Assembly (NCBI GenBank): GCA_946122785.1
Contig: CAMGYJ010000007.1
Span: forward strand, 1,938,909-2,002,908
DNA length: 64,000 nt
Reading direction: 5' to 3'
Origin: Linum tenue
Lineage: Eukaryota > Streptophyta > Magnoliopsida > Malpighiales > Linaceae
Of this stretch, positions 1 through 11,590 are shown in pieces. Under the pieces are notes generated by a model. It saw only the letters and a list, made by a program, of their open reading frames with translations, did no database searches and was not told the DNA's origin. How positions within the stretch are numbered: position 1 is the first letter of the stretch; the number at the start of each line of letters is the position of its first letter. The position numbers were made by a program, and so were the translations under genes.

Positions 1-3000
1 TCATGTAATGTAACGGGAAATCAAAAGAACGGTTGACTGACACGATGAGTGTTATCTACCTATACGGGTAGGAAGAGAGACCCGTTTGGCTATACTTGAG
101 TACAAATATATTACAGAGATCGAGAACTTATATATAGAACATCTTCTCCAAACGGCCCCAGTCCTGATCCAACTTTGAAAGGCCGCGACTCCCAATCAGA
201 CCGCGGGTAATCTGTCTTCAATTCATAGCAACAAACAAATGGGTTGTAGTTACGACTTGCGAGCATTGCTCTGCTAGTGGATCTCATATGATCGCCGATC
301 AGTTAGATCATATGATTCTCAGTTCTCACATACTTACATCGTCAAATATCGTTCTTTTCTCACATTTTTGGATGGAATCATTCTATAGATTATAGAATGA
401 ATCCATCAATCTAACGAGAGGCGGCGCAGATAAAGCGATTCAACAATATCAGCACACACCGACAACCTACCGGAATCTCCTAAATTATAGTAAAAGTTAT
501 GCTGTTGGGTTGGGGGGCAAGTTGGTGAGTGAGTCACTCTGCACACTCACTCTGAGGCTTCCACATATCCCCCCTTCATTGGATTCTCTCCCCTGCTGCA
601 AGCTTTCTCTTCATTCATTCATTCATTCATTCACACCGGTGCTGCCACTTGCTGCTGCCGCTTCCCACTTCCCCAAGCTGGGGCTGCGCTTTCCTTTCCA
701 AAACAACCGACGCATGTAAACTGTCTTTCTCTCCATCTTATTCTCTTCTCCTTTGTGACAAATCGCACTGAGAGGTAACACACCCATTTCGCCACGCGTC
801 CCATTTGGACCTCTCTCAGATGAGATTCTTGCCCGCCAATAATCTCGTACAACATCTGCACATGGATTCTGTGTTCTGGATAAGCACGACTGCAGTCAGT
901 CAGTCTTCCCATACCGGTTTCCTTTAGGTCAATTGTGGGATCGGTTACGGTCGTTAAAGGGAGAGAGCTTAATTACTAATATAATTAATTGGTTTCTGGA
1001 TTCATGTTTTTAATACGACTCTGTTTCGTTGATTGGTTGTTATGGGGGAGTTTGTTAAGTTGCTTGCTGTGTGGTTTAAGTTGAACTAATCAACCTTTTG
1101 GGTAGGTAAATCACTAATAATTCACTATTAGCTAGTCATAGACCAGCTAGTCTCAACAATTTGAGTCGTTAGTAAGAATTTTATGAGTGGATGTTAATTA
1201 ACCACTTTCTTAAATACCCACTCGAACGGAATATTGGATGTTTTAAAACAATGGTTAATATTAGAGGTCGTGAGAGGGGTTAGAATATGCTGATTTCATC
1301 AATGCAAATCAGATTAAAATATCATGTTATAAACCAACTGATCCCAATAACTCGAATAATTAAAAGAGGTTTGTGTATGAGCATCTTGGAAATGACTGTC
1401 TTCCTCTTCTCTAATTCGATCCTAGCTAACAAACCTCTTTAGACCAAATCCCAGTTTGTATTACTTGGACTTGATCTAAACCCAACTCGTTAATCTACCT
1501 TTATATATATATAAAGTCAATGCAAACTCAAGTCTCATTTTCAATGCCAATTCAATCAAAAGGCCACGACTGATCACCGGTTATTTACTGGAAACCCCAA
1601 AAAAAGATTCGACTATTGAATTCTCTAGAGATTTGGTATACGTAAACTATTTGAATTAACCTAGCTATTGTGTAGTTCTCTAAAGAATCATTTCATCCGA
1701 ATAACTCAGAGTTTTGTAAGAGGTCAGTTACTGTTAGTAGGATTAACTACTAGCCATACAACTTGAAATATTGGCGTCATGAAAAAAGTTTTAACATAAA
1801 TAATCTATTCGACAAACCTTCTATCTTATTAGTTTGTTTTTTTCTTCTTCCCCGTTCGGGGTCAATTAAATAAGTTGTACGAGTAACTCAGAAACAAGGT
1901 TTGGTCTACTGTTAATATCACTAGTTTAAACCCCGAAGATCCCAAGTTCGAATCACTTAAGTAGTATCAATTGCTAAAAGTAACATATATCACCTTTATC
2001 CAGAAAAAAGTTGTACTTATAACTCTACTATCAAAAGCCCGCTCGCTCTCGCTTAGCGTATCAGAAAAAATAAATATTTTAAAGAACAATGGTTTTAATG
2101 TTGACCAAAAGTAAAAATAATCTTATTTCATTCTTAATCATTCTTTTCATAGGTTTTGTTATTTGCAATAGCATATGATCGATGAACTTGAATAAGGTAT
2201 AGAAGGGTTGTCAAATAGATTATTTATGTTTAAACTTCTTTCGTGACGCCAATGTTTCAATTTGTATGGCAAGTAGTTGATCCTACTGTAACTTGCAGAA
2301 TAAAACAGTTTCCCGATCTTCCTCGTTTGTGTTAAATTCAATTGATCTTATACTCATCACTCATATCACCTAGCTAGGAAACTAGCATTCACATTAAATC
2401 CCTTTCCTCCCTATTCTCTCTGTCACTCAAAGATTCATGTATCACTCTCGTTATAAATCCGTCTAGATTTATCCACGAAAAACGAGTTCTCAATCATTTG
2501 TAAAAAAATTTACAGTTCTATAATCAATCTTTTATCATTTAGTAGGTGGTATCTTAATTGCAATATATGAATCACGTGGATTATTCCATGAGCAAAGAAA
2601 CCGACTCTTGACATTTAGAAGAAAGAAAAAAAAATTAAGGCGCATGCATGCAGCTGGACTCTGTGAACAACAGTTACTTACGTCCTTTTTTTCACTATTG
2701 GATTTGCTCAATCTACCGGGAAATCAATGCCTATTAATAGAAGCAGCTGCAGTAATAAATATGCTCATTCAACTCACCACTCACCGCATTTAACAGTTCC
2801 GTTTTCTCCTTTTTAAGTTTTTTTTTTTTTTTTTTTTTTTTTGCATATCCTGAAAAATATATATAGACACATATAGGTTTGGTCCAAAAATACGAGATAT
2901 AAATAATAAATATTAGTCACGTAGTTTTCATGACCATGGTTCTTCCCCGTAATTTATTATTTTTTTCACCTTTCAATTTCATGGTATAAAATTTTAACAG

Positions 3001-4122
3001 TTTCTACACCGTTACTAAAACCAGTCCAGAGAGCAATTAATATTCCCCGATTTAGTACACATATACATAGTAAAAGTAATTAATTACTCCAAGTCTCCAA
3101 CTCACTCATTCACTCGCCTGACCCTGCAACGGTAATACATTATGCGGCAATAACTATAAAGTTAATTAATTAATTCCCACGTTGACCGGAGAACATTTCT
3201 AAATTCTAACTGTCACTATAAAGCTGATGGTAGATGAGGTGACTAACACCCCCAAAAGGGTAAAAGTCAATCCTAACTTTCCAATGTTGTTCTTCAAAAA
3301 AATGATTTCGTGGGTAAAATAGAAAGGAGTATTTCAGGAAATTAAATTTTGGATAATTTTTAATTTAAAATTCAGTATATGTCGAGGGGGAGTCGAATAC
3401 TCGGAATAGTAAAGTCTCTCGACTAGATTCACGAAAATATAGTAAGCATTCTTTCAAGCAATTTCTAAACCATCGTTTTGCTCTTAGTAGTTAAGTGATG
3501 AATCTCTTACCTGTACTCAATCAAGCTTATCTTATGCGCCTCTCTTGAGTTTTTAACTATACTGGAAAGCTTATGTGAGGATGACTAATGTGTGTAGGCA
3601 CTAGCGAAGTCAATAATTTAAATGAAGAGGGCTGATTTGCACTGTGATAATTGAAGGAGAGGGGATAAGGACTTACTGATGACTACTCGGGTTTCTAAGT
3701 TTGTTACGAATTTTACATATATTTCAAATTTGAGAGGGACTACCGACCCCTCCTGACTTCAACCTAGCTCCTCCACCGTGTGTAGGCATTGTTAAATTGA
3801 TTTCTTAATTCATCATATATTCGACACAAGATGAAACTATCTACAAAAATTATCATTTTGCAGGATCAACGATATTCATGAGAAGAAATTCAATTATAAA
3901 TATATACCATTTACTAAATCTCATTCACATATTCGATGAAGGAAATTTAACAATCTTAACCTAAAATCCGATATTTGTTGTGGTGGATTATAAATCTGTT
4001 GGTGAATAATGCACGTTTTAGAAGTGGTGTTACTAGGTAACATAAACAATATAATGACAATAATGCGGTTTGATTTCCATTTTTTTTTTAAAAGAACCTG
4101 ATGGAAACTTTTGTGCTGTAAA
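1..4122. other. Intergenic, no gene seen
   Basis: No ORF here looks like a known protein and none can be joined into a plausible spliced gene. The DNA is AT-rich with a poly-T run near 2820-2842. A short degenerate match to the TRIM LTR found at 4123 lies near 1325-1375. The left edge may contain regulatory DNA of a gene outside the window, but nothing specific can be assigned. Confidence 0.6.
1325..1375 (-). repeat. Degenerate TRIM LTR relic
   Basis: The stretch reads, on the minus strand, like the core of the 78-bp LTR of the TRIM at 4123-4415. It shares the block CCAACTGATCCCAATAACTC and then a looser AGAGGTT. No second LTR, primer-binding site or target duplication is visible, so it is at most a decayed solo LTR. 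Confidence 0.4.
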
Positions 4123-4415
4123 TGTTAGTGTTGTGGTATATGATCCACGATTGAACCTCTCCCAACAACTCGAGTTATTGGGATCAACTGGTTCTTGACA
4201 TGGTATCAGAGCTTTCTGTGACCGAGAGGTCTTGTGTTCGATTCCCGGTGACCCCCATTTGTTAAGCACATGGTATTCTTGTCTTCAGACCTGTGCAAAC
4301 TTCAAGCTCTTGTGAGTGGCTTTCGTTTGAGGGGGCGTGTTAGTGTTGTGGTATATGATCCACGATTGAACCTCTCCCAACAACTCGAGTTATTGGGATC
4401 AACTGGTTCTTGACA
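4123..4415 (+). mobile_element. TRIM (terminal-repeat retrotransposon in miniature)
   Basis: A complete non-autonomous LTR element of 293 bp. Two LTRs of 78 bp (4123-4200 and 4338-4415) read as identical and begin TG and end CA. The 5-bp duplication GTAAA flanks it (4118-4122 and 4416-4420). Directly after the left LTR is TGGTATCAGAGC, the usual primer-binding site for initiator tRNA-Met. Just before the right LTR is a G-rich polypurine tract (TTTGAGGGGG). The 137-bp interior has no coding capacity, so gag and pol functions must come from another element. Identical LTRs suggest recent movement, although 78 bp gives little resolution. It lacks the 5S rRNA promoter signature of Cassandra TRIMs. 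Short ORFs running through the two LTRs encode the same peptide only because the LTRs are repeats. Confidence 0.9.
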
Positions 4416-5559
4416 GTAAAATGCAAGATATCTATCTGGACTGCCCATAGATTTCATCCCATAATAAAATCCAACATACACCTCTAAATTTTCTACTGTC
4501 GTTTCCATTTGTTTGTTGTTTGCCAAACAAGTTAAGTGACAATTGACAATAATGTGTAACATTTGACCTCTGCTTTCTCAAATTGTACTCCAACTAGTGT
4601 CGGCTTAAATACATATTAGTTCTCTTTGGACCCCCTCCTCTTAATAGGACAAAGAAATTTACAACATAGTTTCATTCATAAGAAGCCAAATAAATATAAA
4701 CAAATCATTGTTTCCTAATTTATAAATTGCCGTTTCGAATGTTTTTTTTATTGAAGATATTGTTATTCTTGTGTGTAGTGGCTGAAAATATCGATTTGAC
4801 TATTATGATTGAACTATATAGTTATTAGTTACACAACTTTAACGTCCGTATTTTATAATATGGCATTACACTTGGGATCCATCTGTTTAATCCAATGGAG
4901 GTTGTTAAATGATTGATATGTAAGGTAGATATCGCCGGTTTATTATTATTTTTGTTTAGCGACTATAAACATTGATTTGACTCATCTGATTGAGCTTATA
5001 CAAACACACAAATCTAACCTCGGTTTCTTCACATGTAAACCATTGTAGTAAATACTTCAGACATCAAGTACTCTTACAAACGAGTCGTCTAAATAACGAA
5101 TTTAGTAAATCAACAGTTGAGTCACTTTATTAACAAGGTAACTCCTTGTTCCATATCATTCCAAGTTTGACCTTTTCACATAACTTGGAAGACAATGCAA
5201 ATGCCATTATATGGCTTAATTGCAAGTTTGGTCACTGAAATTGCTTAAAAAATTTATATTTGCCACTGGAATTACTTTATTTCATCCTTAATCACTTAAA
5301 TTAGTTCATCAGTTCAAGTTTGGTCACTCCCCGTTAGTCTCCGTTATCTTTGACTGATGTGGCAGTCAACTCTGAGAGTTGGCCGTTAAATAAGTGACGT
5401 GGCCATTTAAAAATTAAAAAAATCAATATTTAAAAAGTGCCACCTCATTATCACAATAAAATTAAAAATACATAAAACAAAATATAATTATAATTACAAA
5501 TAATAATTCAACCTGATTTTTTCCTTCTTGCTGCGGGAGTGGAAATCAGCGACAACTAG

Positions 5560-5962
5560 TTCAAGGAGAAGGGAAGAGCTCTGGATCATTAAAGCTCGCA
5601 TTGTTCACTGCTCCAGCAGTCGCTCTAGTCCTCACTCTAGCCTGGCTTCTATTCGCGAGCTATATGAACTTCAAGCACGAATTGTCTGATTCAGAGCTCG
5701 GCCTGGAGAGGGATAAGAAGAAGGAAGAAGAAGTAGAGCCAAAATGGAACGTCTCGTTTCACCAATTTGAGATCCAGGCGGATGAGATATTGGATCTTGA
5801 CAAGCAATTTGGAAGAAGAAAATGTGATTGGCTTTGGAGGTGTAGGGAAAGTCTACCGCTTGGAATTGAATTAGATGGGAACCACAGTTGTCGTGAAGAA
5901 GCTATGGAAGGGAGATGGGTTGAAGTTTTTCGCGGCCGAAATGGAGATCTTGGGGACGATTC
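5560..5962 (+). pseudogene. Captured receptor-like kinase fragment (CEPR2/HAESA-like)
   Basis: Inside the Pack-MULE. The reading frame first gives a transmembrane segment (VALVLTLAWLLFASY) and then a charged juxtamembrane stretch. After one frame change it gives the kinase N-lobe: glycine loop GFGGVGKVY, the lysine strand VVVKKLWKGDG and the helix-C glutamate region AAEMEILGTI. This matches the start of the kinase domain of LRR receptor kinases of the CEPR2/HAESA-like type. The piece stops after helix C, so no catalytic loop or activation segment is present. A stop codon (TAG) lies between the glycine loop and the lysine strand, and the frame shifts once upstream. The fragment cannot encode a working kinase. 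Following sequence to about 6130 stays open but I do not recognise it. Confidence 0.75.
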
Positions 5963-6271
5963 CGGGCTCTGCTCTGGCGAGTGCAGCGTCCTCTGTTTAT
6001 GCTGCAGCGGAACAGGGGAGCTCTATTTTCACCGGGAGCAACTGGGCGGCGTCGGCGGCGATGGTGAACGGGAATACGGTCGGGAGATCGGGTTTGAGAA
6101 ACAAGTTTTGGCAATTTGGAACATGATTCGCTGGTAATTTTTGTGGTAGTGGGGTAATAGTAGTAGTCAGGCGTCGCCTGCAATAGTAGCTGGGGGTACT
6201 TACGGTGACGGCGGGAAGATTGGCGGATTTCATTACGGTGCTGGTGGGATGGAATTTCCTAAGAGTAGATC

Positions 6272-6556
6272 GATTCAAATTCCCCGAGGAATGCGGTGCT
6301 GAACCTGATCAAGAGGATGAAGCCGGACATATTCGTGCAGACCGTGATCAACGGCGCGTACAACGCGCCCTTCTTCATGACGCGATTCAGGAAGGCGATG
6401 TTCCACTTCTCGTCGTTGTTCGACATTTTCGAGTGCACGCTGGGGCGGGAGGACCCGGAGAGGATGATGTTCGAGAGGGAGATCTTCGGGCTGAGCTGAT
6501 GAACACGGTGGCGGCGAAAGGCGCCGAGAGGGTGGAGCGGCCGGAGATGTACATTT
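6272..6556 (+). pseudogene. Captured GRAS-domain C-terminal fragment
   Basis: Inside the Pack-MULE, downstream of the kinase piece. The frame reads SPRNAVLNLIKRMKPDIFV, then a PFFMTRFRKAMFHFSSLFD block, then REDPERMMFEREIFG. This is the central to C-terminal part of the GRAS domain (PFYRE region) found in scarecrow-like proteins of the SCL14/33 group. After REIFG a one-base frame change is needed to continue as ELMNTVA and GAERVERPEMY, the start of the SAW region, after which a stop follows. The DNA-binding/partner half and the final SAW motif are missing. The match is to a family known well enough to be confident; function as a peptide is unlikely. Confidence 0.8.
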
Positions 6557-6834
6557 AGTTTACTTTTTAATTTTTGTATGATGAGGTGGAATATTGAAAA
6601 TATTAAATTTTATTTTTTTATGATTTTTTAATTGCCACGTCACACGTTTAACGGTCAACTCTCAGTGTTGACTGCCACGTCAGTCAAAGTTAACGGAGAC
6701 TAACGGAGAGTGACCAAACTTGAACTGATGAACTAATTTAAGTGACTACGGATGGAATAAAGTAATTTTAGTGGCAAATATAAAATTTTTAAGCAATTCA
6801 AGTGACCAAACTTGCAATTAAGCCGCCATTATAT

Positions 6835-7559
6835 TAAAACATATCTACTTTTCCAAAATAAATGGATATAATCGAAACGTTTCTTCTTGGCCTTTTGCTC
6901 TTGTTGTAGCACGGAAAGAGAATAGTGGGACTGTTGTATTTGAATTTCCTAGTCAAGGTTGTTGCTTCTTCCCTTCGTTCAAATTCCCTCTTTTTGAGCG
7001 GTCTGATTCTCAGCACGTGTACGGTGTACCTTTGTACCACCCTATCCCACCCTCCACTTTTCCTTATTTACAAAAATAATTATTTATATCTTAATTATCG
7101 ATCATGCGTTATTAATCTTTTTATTATATTTCCAAAAATAGTCGCGGTCACGTGACGAGAACACGTGCCCCTTCCAAATCCTAGCCCAGTAAAAAAAAAA
7201 AGGCCTGATAACACGTAGCCCAAACTTAGACCGTCACCGTTACTGTGACTGACGGCTCATTTTCCACTTCCATTCAACAGTTTCAAAATATTAAATAATA
7301 TTTATATATAGATAATATGTTCTGCTAACAATTCACATATTTCATTCGGAATTAAAAAAAAAAACAAAATAATAAACAGAAAAGAACGAAAAAAGGGGAC
7401 AAAATTGATACTAGGAAGGAAGGAAGAGAAAACGGAAACATAACAACCCAAAGATTCTTCGTCGGATTTTGTTTTCATCCCTTCCCGCCGGTGACACTCT
7501 GCCGGAGACAAAAAGGCTGAAGTCCGGCCGACGAGCTCGAACTCGCTGCTGTCCTCTTC
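6835..7559. other. Intergenic, 3' flank of the CRF gene
   Basis: AT-rich sequence with no supported gene. It includes the probable 3' UTR and terminator region of the minus-strand AP2/ERF gene that stops at 7560. Small ORFs on both strands have no recognisable domain. Confidence 0.5.
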
Positions 7560-8615
7560 TCATACGGAAAGCATAGGATCCGACCCGAAGAGATCGCCGA
7601 TGTCTTGAAAGCACTCGTCCGGGTTCCAGCTGGAGAATCCGAACCCGAAATCGTCGCCCGACCCGACCGCGCCGGTGAAAAAATCCCCGCCGATGAAATC
7701 CTGGCTCAGGAGCCCCTCCACCGCCAGATTGGTCTCGTCGAAGATGTCCCGCATCGAGCTCTTGAAATCATAGGCCTCGTCGGCGAAGAGCGCCTCCATG
7801 GAAGAGAACTCGGAGATCTCGGAGGACTCCTCTTTCGCCGCCGTGAATGTGCTCTGCGACTGTGATTGTGATTGCGATTCGGCCTCTTCTTGCGACGACG
7901 GAGAGGGAAAACGGAGGGTTGAAGTGGGGGAACGGCTGCCGCCGCCGGCTGGCTTGCCGTCGTTGCGCGACTCCTCGGCGGAGTTGTATTCTGAGCTGGA
8001 GGTAGGAGCGGTGGTGGTGGCGGTGGCCGGAGGCGGAGGAGGGGTGAGGAAGTTGGTGAGCGCGTCGGGTCCACGCAGCTGGACGGCCGCGTTGTCGTAC
8101 ACCATCGCGGCTTCTTCGGCTGTATCGTACGTACCTAACCAGAGCCTCACGCGCTTGAGCGGGTCTCTTATCTCTGCCGCCCACTTCCCCCACGGCCGCC
8201 GCCGGACACCTCTGAACTTCCTCGCCGGCTCCGCCGGCCTCACAGACAAATCTACTCCACCGGTGGAAGATTTCGATCTCCCGGCCTTCGACCTCGAGGT
8301 TCTCCTCCTCGCCCCCCAAACAGGGTCGTAAGAGGAACCGGCGCCGGAAACAGAGCAAGAGGACTCCACAGTAATCTCGCTGACGAATTTCTTCACCCTC
8401 CGCCGCTGCCCGGAAAACTCCGTCTCTCCCTCGTCACTGGACGAGTCGGTGGCATCTGGGTCGGTGACAGATATTCTGACGACTTGAGTGGGCTTCGTCT
8501 CCGACGAGACAGAGTCGTCGGCGGGGAAAGGAGGACGGACGAGCTTGGTGCGATTCCGATACTCGCTGAACTTGACCGGCGCGGTGGAACGAACATCGCC
8601 GGCGTGGGTATCCAT
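7560..8615 (-). CDS. CRF: AP2/ERF transcription factor, cytokinin response factor type
   Basis: A single-exon gene of 351 codons encoding a nuclear DNA-binding regulator. Residues about 133-190 are one AP2/ERF domain ([18 protein letters not shown] through [10 protein letters not shown]) with the ERF-type alanine and aspartate that favour GCC-box binding. The N-terminal region (about 13-85) has the basic [14 protein letters not shown] start and [20 protein letters not shown] stretch that define the CRF domain. This domain mediates CRF dimerisation and contact with cytokinin phosphorelay proteins. A serine/proline motif ([11 protein letters not shown]) fits the putative MAPK site of CRFs. The C-terminal part is acidic and phenylalanine/tryptophan-rich (FGFSSW), typical of an activation region. 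CRF proteins act in cytokinin, cold and leaf-development responses. Many antisense ORFs in this GC-rich gene are shadows. The subgroup (CRF1-6 or Pti6-like) cannot be fixed here. Confidence 0.95.
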   Translation of the reverse strand: MDTHAGDVRSTAPVKFSEYRNRTKLVRPPFPADDSVSSETKPTQVVRISVTDPDATDSSSDEGETEFSGQRRRVKKFVSEITVESSCSVSGAGSSYDPVWGARRRTSRSKAGRSKSSTGGVDLSVRPAEPARKFRGVRRRPWGKWAAEIRDPLKRVRLWLGTYDTAEEAAMVYDNAAVQLRGPDALTNFLTPPPPPATATTTAPTSSSEYNSAEESRNDGKPAGGGSRSPTSTLRFPSPSSQEEAESQSQSQSQSTFTAAKEESSEISEFSSMEALFADEAYDFKSSMRDIFDETNLAVEGLLSQDFIGGDFFTGAVGSGDDFGFGFSSWNPDECFQDIGDLFGSDPMLSV

Positions 8616-8654
8616 TTCTTTTGCCCAAAATTTGTTTGCACGAATCTGTGGCTA

Positions 8655-8669
8655 TCAGTAATTTGGCAT
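8655..8669 (-). promoter_or_regulatory. Short uORF in CRF leader (proximal)
   Basis: A four-codon upstream ORF (M-P-N-Y-stop) lies about 40 bases before the CRF start codon on the same strand. A second uORF of ten codons (8784-8816) precedes it. If the TATA box at 9445-9454 is used, both lie in the transcribed leader and could lower or condition translation of the transcription factor. This is an inference from sequence alone. Confidence 0.35.
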
Positions 8670-9444
8670 TTGAGAAGAGTGAAAGGCCTAGAAATCAAAA
8701 TATAAAGACGGGAGAGAGATTCTTTCGAGGCGCAGGCACGAGAGGGGAGAGAATAAAGGGGATGAAGAAGAAGAAAGGGGTTTTCAAAGGGAAGGTATGA
8801 AAGGGGGAGATATCATCTGAGCCATTAATGGATATTTGTGAAACTTTCTTCAAAAGCGTGCTCTCCCTTATTAAAGCACGATAAATTTCGAAGCAGAAAG
8901 CTAGAGCGTGGTGTGTGCCCTTCGTTCAAACAAACCAAAAAAAAAAAAAAAGGCAAAGAGGAAAAGGGTCGAGAGCAGCAGACACAGAGAAATGGCGATT
9001 GAATGGGCGGAACGAAGAGAGAGAGAGGTAAGGACTGAATGACAGACTCACTCTCTCACTCACTCACTCACAAAGAGGGAAAAAGAGATTTTCTCAGGAA
9101 AGTGAAACCCAGCAAACGAATCAAAAATTGTTCTCCAGAAACCAGCCTCTTCTTCCCCGAGTGAATCAAAAAGCTCTGTGCAAGCACACTCTGTTTTTAG
9201 GAAAAACAGAGGAAAGGGTGGGGGAGCAGCAAAAAAAGGAGGAACAAAAGGGAAGGAAAGTGGGCGGGGAGAAAGATTCCAGGCTTACGAGGGCGTTTGG
9301 ATTCCGAGAAAAATCAAAATCTCGATGAAGAGGAAGAAACAGTCTTTTCTCTCGCAGTATATGAAGCAGTAGGAGTAGGCGAAGAAGAAGAAGAATAAAG
9401 AAGTGAGAAATTGAAGGGGGAAAGTTGAGATACCCAAACTGATT

Positions 9445-9454
9445 CTTTTATAGC
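9445..9454 (-). promoter_or_regulatory. Candidate TATA box for CRF gene
   Basis: On the minus strand the sequence reads GCTATAAAAG, a strong plant TATA box. It lies about 830 bases upstream of the CRF start, so it implies a long, uORF-containing leader. A weaker site (CTTTATATTT) nearer 8700 is the alternative. No transcript data are available to decide. Confidence 0.45.
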
Positions 9455-10307
9455 ATCCCGAATTAGCCGTAATCTCTTCCCCTTTCTCCTTCTAAACCCG
9501 TACCATAAAACGCTCAGTTTTCACTCCGTTCCGTTCCGTTTAGTTTTTTTTTTCCCTTTTCGTTTTTCCTTTTTCTTTGTAACGATACGCCGCATAAGAA
9601 GTGGGCGCGTGTGTGCGTTACACGTGGACGGGTAGGGCCTGGTTGGAGGAATTTGGGCCAATGAGAAGGAATGTGGTGGTGCTGACATGGCATTTTCGTT
9701 TTCTTTTTTTTTAGTTTTAAGGAAGGAAGGGGGTATTATGGGAATTTTGGAACTGGGAGGCAGGATCACGTGAGGTCGGACACTTTGGTACAGTCCCGGG
9801 CCTTTGACTAGCGATATTAATGCTGATAGTTTAGCTGTTTTTTAAATTAATTAATTGTTTTATTAACTAATAATAATTACCCTCTCCCGCCGGTTTAACA
9901 TTAATTACCGCCTGGTTTCCCGTTAATTGCGTTCCTAAATTTTGACTTCTTCCTCTTGGTGTAGGGGGTGCTTTTGGTAATTTGAGCACCGTGGGAGGAG
10001 GGCAATACCGTTTTGGGAGGGAAAAAAGGGCCCTCTTGTGCCTGTCATGCAGTCCTTTACTGTCTTTTCCTCTTACTGTTATTTATTTTCATTTATATAT
10101 TTTTTTTTTCTCTGGCTTGTTTGCCGTTTTTACAGCTGGGACTGACTAACGTGGCAGGCAGCTCGTCTTGAATTTGGCGCCAAATTTATAACTGGCAAGT
10201 GGGGGTAATAGGAATTATAAAGATTTATTTTTCTTTCGAGTTTTATTCAATTTTCTCCTGCTGTAAACATGAAAAAACATTACCGACTAGAATTATTATT
10301 ATTATTA

Positions 10308-10680
10308 GGGCAATGTCTATTTTTTACCCAAACCTTTTTTAGATTCTTTTATTTTAACCAAACCTATTGAATTCCTAAAAATTATCCAAACGTTAACTCT
10401 TTGTCAACTTTTCTGTTAGTAATGCTGACTAAGTATGACCATAATGAGTTGACTTCCTATGTGACGGTCAGAATACCATCATTTACTATTTTTAATAAAA
10501 AGATTATAAAAAAACAAAACAAAATCCCACCCCTCACGTGGACGAAATAAGTAACGGTAACAGAATGAATGCCCAGACATTGATAAATTATAATACGTTT
10601 GGATAATAAATAGAATTTCTATAGGTTTGGTTAAAATAAAAGAATTTGAAAAAGGTTTGGGTAAAAAATAGACATTGCCC
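10308..10680. mobile_element. MULE-type MITE
   Basis: A 373-bp element with near-perfect terminal inverted repeats of about 80 bp. Both ends read GGGCAATGTCTATTTTTTAC inward and continue with CCCAAACCTTTTT and TTTTAACCAAACCTAT. It is flanked by TTATTATTA (10299-10307 and 10681-10689), a 9-bp duplication. Because the site is an ATT microsatellite the duplication is not fully certain. There is no coding capacity. Confidence 0.8.
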
Positions 10681-10689
10681 TTATTATTA

Positions 10690-11590
10690 TTATTGTGGTA
10701 AATAAATAAATAAATAAATAAAATAACACTGGCTAAGGATTTACCGTACTTGGCAGTGATGCCATGCCAGTAGGATCTGCTCTGTAGTCTGCTGTAGTTA
10801 TCTTCGGATTTACCGTCTCATTTCACTTTTTTTTTAACAAAAATTCCTATAAACAGTAATTTGATGATTGTTGTGTTTATCTGAAGATGTATTTAGCAAA
10901 TTGAAATCGTGAAAATGACTAAAAATACACATAATAGTCATGTGAAAAAAAAGGAAGGGTATATTTTTAATAAAATTGGAAATTTGTTATATTTTAGCTA
11001 AAAATACGAAAAAAGTTTTGTTTTCTTGTAGTCCACGGTTCAATTTTCTACCTTGTTTCAGAAAAGGAGAAAAGATTGGAAAAAAGAAGATAGCTGTAAA
11101 TTTCTGACATGGACAGATAAATACAAAATATAATTAAAAAAATACCGTAGCATAAAATTGTACCAACAAAAGTGACAGTTCCAATTTCTGAATCCAAAAC
11201 GAAAGAAGAAAGAGACAAAGGACAACGCTTGGAAATTATCGTGTCTGTTTTGCAACAAAGAAGCTTGGGGTACAAGAAAACCAATGAATGAGAGGCTTGA
11301 GTAGTTGAGTTTTTGGCCTTTTGAGTCTTACCCAATAAAGACTCCAAAAAAACATTAGTCTCATGACCCCAAGTCAACCAAAAAAAAAATTCAACAAAGA
11401 GTAGGTAGTGTGGAACAAGAGCACCCTTTTGGAATGTGTTATGGAGTTTACACTCCACTTTTCGAAGAACCCGCAATCATTCTTAAAACAGTCTCAAAAA
11501 AATTTAACTCGTTATTTTATAGTCACTCAAAGTTGGTTAGTACTATTTTTTACACTCCAACGTGCGTCTTTTTGTTTAGAATTACCATTA
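10690..11590. other. Intergenic, no gene seen
   Basis: AT-rich DNA including an AAAT microsatellite near 10700. The longest open frames (minus, 11048-11476) are hydrophobic, low in complexity, and lack any recognisable domain. Confidence 0.5.

Larger units (their letters stand above)
5213..6824 (+). mobile_element. Pack-MULE with captured gene fragments
   Basis: A Mutator-like element with terminal inverted repeats of roughly 200 bp. Both ends start GGCTTAATTGCAAGTTTGG when read inward, and the similarity continues through a shared AAGTTTGGTCACT and a CCGTTAGTCTCCGTTA block. A direct duplication GCCATTATAT flanks the element (5203-5212 and 6825-6834). It is 10 bp as read, or 9 bp plus one ambiguous base, which fits MULE target duplications. 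The interior (about 5520-6560) is GC-richer than the flanks and contains no transposase. It holds pieces of at least two cellular genes: a leucine-rich receptor kinase and a GRAS protein. Orientation follows the captured sense strand. The element is non-autonomous. Confidence 0.85.
8616..10298 (-). other. CRF 5' leader and promoter region
   Basis: No other gene is supported. Between the start codon and the TATA-like site the DNA is purine/pyrimidine-rich with GA and CACT microsatellites (about 9017-9070), common in plant 5' leaders. Farther upstream are two CACGTG/ACGTG elements near 9620 and 9767, typical ABRE or G-box cores. ORFs at 9128-9372 (plus) and 9521-9769 (minus) are low-complexity and rejected. 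Confidence 0.5.

Noticed and set aside
4237..4247. GTTCGATTCCC, a B-box-like motif suggesting a tRNA or SINE
   Set aside because: It lies inside the TRIM, there is no clear A box at the right distance, and no cloverleaf can be formed. The LTRs and target duplication explain the element better.
7605..8331. Long antisense ORFs over the CRF gene
   Set aside because: GC-rich coding DNA leaves several frames open. The minus strand carries the AP2 domain and the others read as low-complexity.
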